Shown: piece by piece, positions 8,801-15,602 of the stretch
Layout: every line of letters begins with the position of its first letter
How positions within the stretch are numbered: the stretch's first letter is position 1
Assembly (NCBI GenBank): GCA_025526915.1
Contig: JAHLKH010000389.1
Location: 1-15,602 of the forward strand
Source: Entophlyctis helioformis
Lineage: Eukaryota > Chytridiomycota > Chytridiomycetes > Chytridiales > Chytriomycetaceae
Reading direction: 5' to 3'
DNA length: 15,602 nucleotides
Notes under the pieces: generated by a model
Seen by the model: only the letters and a program-made list of their open reading frames with translations
Database searches by the model: none
What the model was told of the DNA's origin: nothing
Position numbers and translations under genes: made by a program

Positions 8801-11800
8801 CAGCAGTACGTTGGCATCACGGAGAAGAAGGCCATTCGGCGTCTGGCGCTCATGAACGAGATTGCGTATGACAAGGTGCTCGAGGACGCCACCAAGAACA
8901 ACCAGGTGCTTGTGTTCTGCCACTCGCGCAAGGAAACGGCCAAGACGGCCAAAGCGATTCGTGACATGGCCATCGAGAAGGACACGATCGGCACCATTCT
9001 CACCCGCGAAAGTGCCAGCCGCGAGATTCTGCAGACAGAGGCCGAGAACACCAAGAACGAGGATCTCAAGGAGCTGCTTCCGTATGGCTTTGCCATCCAC
9101 CACGCCGGCATGAGCCGTGTCGATCGCACGCTTGTCGAGGATCTCTTTGGCGATGGCCACATCCAGGTCCTTGTGTCGACCGCAACCCTCGCTTGGGGTG
9201 TCAACCTGCCTGCACACACGGTCATCATCAAGGGCACGCAGGTGTACAACCCAGAGAAGGGCCGTTGGACCGAGCTGAGCCCCCAGGACATGCTGCAGAT
9301 GCTTGGCCGTGCTGGCCGCCCGTCCTTTGACACGTACGGCGAGGGTGTGATCATCACGACCCACGGCGAGCTTCAGTACTACCTGTCTCTCCTCAACCAG
9401 CAGCTGCCTATCGAATCGCAGCTCATCTCGCGTCTGCCGGACCTGCTGAACGCCGAGGTTGTCATGGGCAACATCCGCAACCGCGAGGAGGCTGTCGAGT
9501 GGCTTGGCTACACGTATCTGTACGTCCGCATGCTGCGCAACGGCGGTCTCTATGGCGTCACGTTCGAAGACGCCGAAAACGACCCTTACCTCATCCAGCG
9601 CCGCATCGATCTGGTGCATGCCGCGGCGCTTGTTCTGGACAAGTGCCATCTGATCAAGTACGACAAGAAGACGGGCCGCCTGCAAAGCACCGAGCTTGGC
9701 CGCATTGCGTCGTACTACTACATCAGCCACTACTCCATGTCGACGTACAACCAGCATCTCAAACCCACCATGACGCTCATTGACCTGTTCCGCGTGTTTG
9801 CGCTCTCGAACGAGTTCCGCCTCATCCCTGTGCGCGAGGAAGAGAAGCTGGAGCTTGCCAAGATGATGGAGCGTGTGCCCATTCCTGTCAAGGAGAGCGT
9901 CGAAGAGCCCACGGCCAAGATCAACGTGCTGCTGCAGTCGTACATCTCGCAGCTCAAGCTCGAGGGGTTTGCACTCATGAGCGACATGGTGTATGTCACG
10001 CAGTCTGCAAGCCGCATCCTTCGCGCCATCTTTGAGATGTGTCTCAAGCGCGGTTGGGCTGCACTGTCGCGCAAGGCACTCGATCTGTGCAAAATGGTCG
10101 ACAAGCGCATCTGGCTGTCCATGAGCCCCTTGCGCCAGTTCCGTGGATTCCCCATCGAAGTCATTCGCCGTCTCGAGCGCAAGGACTTTTCATGGAGCCG
10201 CTACTACGACCTCACACCTGCCGAGCTTGGCGACCTGGCCAACATGCCCAAGGCCGGCAAGACGATCCACAAGTACGTCCACCAGCTTCCGCGGCTCGAG
10301 CTTCAGGCGCATGTCCAGCCCATCACGCGGTCCATGCTCAAGATCGAGCTCACGTTGACGCCCGACTTCCAGTACGACGACAAGGCACATGGGCCTGCCG
10401 AGACCTTTTGGTTGCTGGTCGAAGATGTGGACGGCGAGCAAATCCTGCATCACGACGTGTTTGTGCTCAAGCAGCGGTATGCCGAGGAGGAGCACAGCGT
10501 GTCGTTTACTGTTCCGCTGTTTGAGCCTCTGCCGCCCAACTACTTTGTGAGCGTGGTCAGCGACCGCTGGCTGCACTCTGAGACGCGTCTGCCCGTGTCG
10601 TTCAAGCACCTCATCCTACCGGAAAAGTACCCGCCGCACACGGATCTGCTCGACCTGCAGCCTCTTCCCGTGGCTGCTCTCCGCAACAAGTCGTACGAGA
10701 GCATCTACAAGGGCATCCGTCACTTTAACCCGATCCAGACGCAGGTGTTCAACGCGCTGTACCTGTCAGACGACAATGTCTTTGTTGGTGCTCCTGCTGG
10801 ATCAGGCAAGACTGTCTGCGCCGAGTTTGCCCTGCTGCGTCTGTGGTCCAACGAGCCGCTTGCACGCTGCGTGTACATTGCGCCGTTTGAGGAGGTGGCT
10901 GAAAACAAGGCGGCTGAATGGCGTGCCAAGTTTGGCTCGCTGTTAGGCGGCAAGAACATTGTGTTACTGACGGGCGAGACGACGGCCGACCTCAAGCTGC
11001 TCGAGACGGGCGACATCATCTTCTCGACGCCGCAGCACTGGGACATGCTCTCGCGCCGCTGGAAGCAGCGCAAGAACGTGCAGACGGTCGGTCTCTTCGT
11101 CGTGGACGACATCCACCTCATTGGCGGAAACATTGGCCCGACGATTGAGATCATCGTGTCGCGCATGCGCTACGTCGGTGTGCAGACGGAGAACAAGATC
11201 CGCATTGTGTCTCTGGGAGCATCGCTGGCCAATGCACGCGACCTGGGCGAGTGGATGGGCGCGACGTCGCAGACCATTTTCAACTTCCACCCGTCGGTGC
11301 GCCCCGTGCCGCTCGAGATCCACATCCAGGGCTACAACATCCCGCACTTTCCGTCGCTCATGCTCGCCATGGCCAAGCCCACATTCCACGCCATTTCGTC
11401 GCTTGCCGAGGGCCAGCCTGCGATTGTGTTTGTGCCCAGTCGCAAGCAGAGCCGTCTGACGGCTGTCGAGCTGCTCACGTTCTGCCAGGCCGAGGACAAG
11501 CCCAAGCAGTTCCTGCACTGCTCAGACGAAGACATTCTCCCGTACCTTGGCCGGCTCAGCGACAAGGCGCTTGCACAGACGCTCGAGTACGGTGTTGCGT
11601 TCTACCACGAGGCGCTGAGCAAGGGCGATCGCGCCATTGTCGAGACGCTGTTCAACATGGGTGCCGTCCAGGTGGTGGTTGCCAGTCGCGACACGTGCTG
11701 GGCTCTGCGTCTGCAGAGTCGACTGGTGGTGATCATGGGCACGCAGTTCTTTGAGGGCAAGGTGCACCAGTACATCGACTATCCGATCACGGATGTGCTG

Positions 11801-13237
11801 CAGATGATGGGCCGCGCGTCGCGTCCGCTTGCCGGCGAAGTCGGCCGCTGTGTGCTCATGTGCCAGGGTGTCAAGAAGGACTTTTACAAAAAGTTTTTGT
11901 ACGAGGCGCTGCCGGTCGAGTCGCACGTGGACCACTTCCTGCACGACCACTTCAACGCCGAGATTGTCACCAAGACGATCGAGAACAAGCAGGACGCCGT
12001 CGACTACCTCACATGGACGTTCCTGTACCGCCGCATGGCGCTCAACCCCAACTACTACAACTTGCAGGGCACGACCCACCGCCACTTGTCTGACCATCTC
12101 TCAGAGCTTGTCGAGACCACGCTTGACGATCTGGCCAACTCCAAGTGCATCACGGTCGAGGACGACGAGGTGTCGGCACTGAACCTGGGCATGATTGCGG
12201 CATACTACTACATCAACTATGTCACGATTGAGGCGTTCTCGCTGTCGCTCAAGCCCAAGACCAAGCTGCGCGGCATTCTCGAGATCATTGCGGCTGCAGC
12301 TGAGTACGAGGATGTTGCCATTCGCCACCTGGAAGAGGCGATCCTCAAGCGCATCTACGACCGCCTCCCGGTCAAGGTGGACACGCCAAACTTTTTGGAC
12401 CCGCACTTCAAGACCAACCTGCTTCTGCAGTGCCACTTTTCGCGCATCCAGCTGCCGCCCGACCTCGAGTCAGACCAAAAGGCGGTTGTGGGCAAGATGG
12501 TGCGTCTCATTCAGGCGTGCGTGGACGTCATCTCGTCCAACGGCTGGCTCGGCCCGGCACTCGCAGCCATGGAGCTCTCGCAAATGTCCGTCCAGGCACT
12601 CTGGGACCGCGACTCGCCGCTCAAACAGATCCCGCACGTGACGGCGGCAACCGTTGAGCGGCTCAAGGCGGCCGGCGTCGACCAGGTGTTTGACATTCTT
12701 GAGATGGAAGACGAGGCCCGCGACTCGGCCCTGCAGGTGTCGCTGCGCCAGATGGAAGACATTGCGCGCTTTGTCAACCGCTATCCGAATGTCGATGCGC
12801 AGTTTGAGGTTGCGGCCGACAAGGTCGCCCAGGGCGACATGGTCACGGTGCGCATCCTCCTCGAGCGCGAGACGGACGAGGCGGACGACGAGAACGAGGA
12901 TGAGGATGCCGGGCCTGCGGACGTGGGGCCCGTTATTGCGCCGTTCTATCCGGCGTCCAAGGACGAGGGCTGGTGGGTCGTCATTGGCGATCCGGTCGAC
13001 AAGACGCTGCTTGCGATCAAGCGCACCACGCTCCAGAAGCGTGCACAGGTGCGTCTGGATTTCGCCGCGCCCGAGACCAAGACCGGCCCGCTTGCCTGCA
13101 AGATCTACATCATGTGCGACTCGTACATGGGTGTCGACCAGGAGCTGGATTTCACTGTGACGGTCGAGGAGGCGGCGGACGAGAGCGACGAGGAGGAGGG
13201 AGAGGAGGATGGCGATGGCGATGTCAACATGGGCTGA
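5877..13237 (+). CDS. BRR2: Brr2 (SNRNP200) U5 snRNP Ski2-like RNA helicase
   Basis: Five exons: 5877-5912, 6080-6086, 6374-6617, 6744-8180 and 8266-13237; 2231 residues, close to yeast and human Brr2. It unwinds U4/U6 during spliceosome activation. The N-terminus reads [17 protein letters not shown], as in Brr2 orthologs. Next come KKITDY, an acidic stretch (about 230-310) and a PWI-like domain (about 316-400). The active first cassette has APTGAGKT (K575), DEIH (682-685), SAT (719-721) and QMLGRAGRP (919-927), then winged-helix and Sec63 units (to about 1355). The second cassette keeps a Walker A ([10 protein letters not shown]1423) but has DDIH (1522-1525), GASLAN for motif III, WALRL for motif V and GRASRP; this fits its known role as a catalytically silent regulatory cassette. 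A second Sec63 unit (about 1875-2200) and an acidic tail end the protein. All phases agree. Introns: 167, 287, 126 and 85 nt. Confidence 0.96.
6080..6086 (+). other. BRR2: Seven-nucleotide microexon (exon 2 of BRR2)
   Basis: TACACAG is preceded by GGTCTGCAG and followed by the donor GTGCGT. A CTGAC branch-site-like motif lies about 35 nt upstream of the acceptor. Exon 1 ends in phase 0 and exon 3 needs one upstream base; this 7-nt exon supplies both Tyr-Thr and the first base of an Ala codon. The joined N-terminus then aligns residue for residue with QYEYKANSNL of human Brr2. Direct joining of exon 1 to exon 3 would be out of frame. Confidence 0.8.
6201..6287 (+). repeat. Pyrimidine-rich CCTGCCTGTCCG repeat in BRR2 intron 2
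   Basis: Imperfect repeats of CTGCCTGTCCGC, CTGTCTGTCCGC and CCTGCCTG run for nearly 90 bp in intron 2 (6087-6373), downstream of the microexon. Two copies of CCGCCAGCCCGT lie before them (about 6123-6150). The strand bias toward C and T is strong. Confidence 0.8.
6687..6707 (+). repeat. (GT)n microsatellite in BRR2 intron 3
   Basis: This is an uninterrupted GT dinucleotide run of 21 nt inside the 126-nt intron 6618-6743. It lies shortly before a perfect ACTAAC branch-site motif (6718-6723). The repeat is likely to vary in length between strains. Confidence 0.9.
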
Positions 13238-13369
13238 AGAGGGGGGTTGGATTGTGTTGTCTTGCAAATGAACGGTTGAATGTCGAGCAGGCGTTGCAAA
13301 AGGGATGCATTTATTGCGTGGTTGTTGGGGGGTGAAGATGCAGGATGTGGGTAGCAAACGTATGGCGCG
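13238..13369. other. Convergent intergenic gap (BRR2 / transcription factor)
   Basis: Only 132 bp separate the two facing stop codons. The gap contains the minus-strand AATAAA of the transcription factor gene. No plus-strand AATAAA for BRR2 is visible; AATGAA near 13267 is a weak candidate. Confidence 0.5.
13310..13315 (-). terminator. Poly(A) signal AATAAA of the transcription factor gene
   Basis: TTTATT on the plus strand is AATAAA on the minus strand, about 55 nt past the transcription factor stop codon. This is the same spacing as in the GT31 gene. Confidence 0.6.
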
Positions 13370-15602
13370 CTACAGGAGGAACTCGTCCTCAAACTCGCTG
13401 CGGAGATCGTGCCAGGTGCGCTCCATGCCGGCCTGTGCGTTGGTGACTGCGGCTGCGGCTGCGCCACGCGCATCCGTTGGCTGGCCCTGCTGCTCGCCGT
13501 TTGCGCCAGTGGTGGCGTACTGGCCACCCATGCCCATGCCCTGCATACCGCCTTGGTGCTGCATGCCGCTGGCATTTGGCATCATACGCGACTGCGACAG
13601 GAGGAGTGACACGACGGGATCGATCTTGGGCTGCGACGAAGGCACGTTGGCAGGCATGCTGCTCATGTTCATGAGTGATTGCTGGAACATGGACGTTTGT
13701 TGCTGTTGTTGCTGCTGTTGCTGTTGCGGCTGTGTCGAGTACTGGGCAGCGTTTTGCGGTGGCATCACCGACTGATGTGGTTTCTGCTGCTGCTGCTGCT
13801 GCTGCTGCTGGACACCGTCAGCTGGTGGCTGTGCACCGGTAAAGGTGACAGCGCTGTTGCTGTTGTGCGTCTGGTAGAACTGCTGCCACGCGTTCGCGTC
13901 CGATCTAGCGCCAACGAGCTGGTTTCCAGGGGCCGGCGTAGGAGCAGCCGGGGGAGCACTCTCTGCCAGAGCCTTGCGCACCTTGCCGACAAGCCCGCGC
14001 AGTGTTGTGGCATAGTCAGCAGCCAGTGCCCACACTTGAGACACGTGGTCAAGCACCGGCAGGATGATCGTGGACAGCGGGTCGATTCCCGGCACAGGCG
14101 TGTGGATGTCCTCTGATCCGGCACTACCGCCGTTAGACGCGGCGCTGCTGGATCCAAGGATCTGGCCGGCGTTCATGAGGTTCGAGCCTGGCGTGCTGGG
14201 CAGCGGCGGTTGCGGCATGGACGATGGTGCTGAAATGAGCTTGCGGGCGTATGCGGCCTGGCCCAGGAGAGCCACCGCAGCAGGCATCATGAGGACGCAG
14301 ATCATGGGCGAGCAGACCATCTCCGACGGCGGCACAGACGGCGTGGTGGGCGGGAGAGAGGCGCCATAGACCGTGCGGATGAGATGGCACTGGGGCCTTG
14401 TAAACAAACGCGAGGATCTGGTGGCTCTCGTACATGCCGTGCGAGAGCAGCGACGACGAGATGCGGAACACGGCATGGCTGCCCTGGCCCGATCCCAGAC
14501 TGCTTCGGTTGGTGCGGCATGCCATACGGCGGAGCGCCAGTGTCGCTGATGCCGGCGTCCTGGCGGCGATCAGGGCCTGATCCATCGAGCGACAGCGCGG
14601 TCGCCTCAGCATTGCGCTGGTGCAGCAGGGCGAATCCGGAAAACAGCAACAGGTTGAGGAGGACAATCGATCCAGACACGCGCTCGCCTTCCTTGACCGA
14701 GCAGAACTTGGCCATGTCCTGGGGGTTGTCGGCCGTGATCGCCTGCAGGCTGTGGAACAGACGGATGGACACGGGCAGGTTCTCGTACCACACGACAAGG
14801 GAATCGTGCAGCCGCACGACGTCGGCCATGTGGTTGGAGAGTCCTGCAGACACGCAGCAACAGACGGCGTGTTGTTGGTGGCCGTCGGTGGCGTGGGAGA
14901 GTGGAGGTACCGCACGATCCGGCGTACGATGAACGAGAGCTGCATCAGGTAGACTGTGTCGTCCAGGTTGCTCATGAGATGCGAGACTTGGAAGAACCCA
15001 ATTGACTGCTTGGCCCATCGCTCGGACGTGAAGTCGGACGGACCAAAGATGGTGTCCTTGGGGAACCCGCCAAAGAACGGCTTCCACTTGTCCGTGTCGT
15101 TGGTGGACAAGGACTTGGGGAGGGCATGTGCGTCGCTGCGCCTGCGCCAATGGGCAGCTCGCCATGTGCGAGTTTGGGTGCTTTGCGCGCAAGGAGAGTG
15201 GACGTGTCGATCATGGTGTCGAGGTACTCGGCCTCGTTCAACAGGAACGGCTTGCCAGTCGACAGCGGACACGAACAGATCGGAAAGGAGGGCTCCCCAC
15301 CAGGCACGCTTGCGCTCCTGTGCAGAGATGGGCACGTGGATCTTCTTGCGGCCGTTGAAGAGCGAGAAAAAGTCCGGCTGGCTGCGTTCGTAGCACAGCT
15401 CGTACTTTTGCACAAGACGGCACCCCATGCCAATCATCATCCACGTGCGGCAGCGCTTGAGAGAAAAGTCGCACGAAGCAAGAAGCAGCGCGGCTTGGCA
15501 CACGGCCAGCGACTCGTACGAAATGAAATGCTTGCTGTCGGGCGGAGGCACAGCTGCAAACGCGCGGTTCATGAAAAACTCGCTTGCCTTTTGGGGCGTG
15601 TA
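13370..15602 (-). CDS. Fungal-specific transcription factor (Fungal_trans domain), partial, with frame breaks
   Basis: The N-terminus, where a Zn2Cys6 DNA-binding domain would be expected, is beyond the right edge. From the edge the minus strand reads the fungal-specific regulatory domain: SYESLAVCQAALLLAS, TWMMIGMGCRLVQKY, then ERKRAWWGALLSDLFVS and, one frame over, LSTGKPFLLNEA (the family R-x-WW...D...G-R/K-P signature). Likely introns by phase are 15227-15136, 14593-14479 and 14390-14321; the last two have weak splice sites. LVVWYENLPVSIRLF matches the family W-x-x-LP region. Two breaks are not explained: one extra base near 15266, and a one-base mismatch at or beside a 67-nt candidate intron (14910-14844). 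The C-terminal half holds two glutamine tracts and ends ERTWHDLRSEFEDEFLL. It may be a sequence with errors or a decaying gene. Target genes are unknown. Confidence 0.68.
13697..13730 (-). repeat. Mixed CAA/CAG tract encoding polyglutamine
   Basis: On the minus strand this encodes about ten consecutive Gln with mixed CAA and CAG codons, inside the C-terminal low-complexity region of the transcription factor. Such tracts are common in activation domains. Confidence 0.85.
13784..13810 (-). repeat. Pure (CAG)9 tract encoding polyglutamine
   Basis: Nine uninterrupted CTG units on the plus strand read as CAG on the minus strand and encode nine Gln in the transcription factor. A pure trinucleotide run is prone to length change. 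Confidence 0.9.

Noticed and set aside
8624..9757. A 377-codon minus-strand open frame within BRR2
   Set aside because: It is a mirror frame of a highly conserved helicase region; the plus-strand frame explains the sequence fully.
13784..13810. The CTG run as a transposon or CRISPR-like repeat
   Set aside because: It is a simple CAG codon run inside the transcription factor's glutamine-rich region.
15136..15227. A second frameshift in the transcription factor after LSTGKPFLLNEA
   Set aside because: A 92-nt GT-AG intron with matching phase explains the frame change and yields NEADDAHALP, which fits the spacing expected after the G-R/K-P motif in this family.

Overview
The window looks like nuclear DNA of a filamentous or zoosporic fungus, probably an early-diverging (non-Dikarya) lineage. 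The evidence is a fungal-specific transcription factor domain, a Ctr copper transporter with a Cys/Met-rich ectodomain, short spliceosomal introns (67 to 287 nt) with CTGAC/CTAAC branch-site-like motifs, GC-rich coding bias and glutamine tracts. The lineage is inferred; no marker in the window fixes it.

Layout from left to right: (1) the 5' part of a minus-strand gene with an F-box-like segment, running off the left edge; (2) an intronless minus-strand GT31 family glycosyltransferase (603-1655) with AATAAA 54 nt past its stop; (3) a 222-bp divergent promoter; (4) a plus-strand five-exon Ctr copper transporter (1878-3994) that includes a GC-AG intron; (5) a 104-bp convergent gap; (6) a minus-strand four-exon orphan seven-helix membrane protein (4099-5525); (7) a 351-bp divergent promoter with degenerate repeats; (8) the plus-strand BRR2 gene (5877-13237), the U5 snRNP helicase, reconstructed here as five exons and 2231 residues including a 7-nt microexon; (9) a 132-bp convergent gap; (10) a minus-strand fungal-specific transcription factor whose N-terminal, presumably DNA-binding, part lies beyond the right edge.

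The genes do not form a pathway; this is ordinary compact fungal gene order with alternating divergent and convergent pairs. All splice models come from reading donors, acceptors, phases and family conservation by eye. They are strongest for BRR2 and the copper transporter, good for the seven-helix protein, and weakest for the transcription factor, where at least two reading-frame breaks could not be explained by ordinary introns.

The most notable observations are the BRR2 microexon, whose skipping would shift the frame to an early stop; four regular C-x2/3-M-x1/2-M-x2-C blocks in the copper transporter; and the broken frame of the transcription factor. I saw no mobile element, CRISPR array, tRNA or rRNA.
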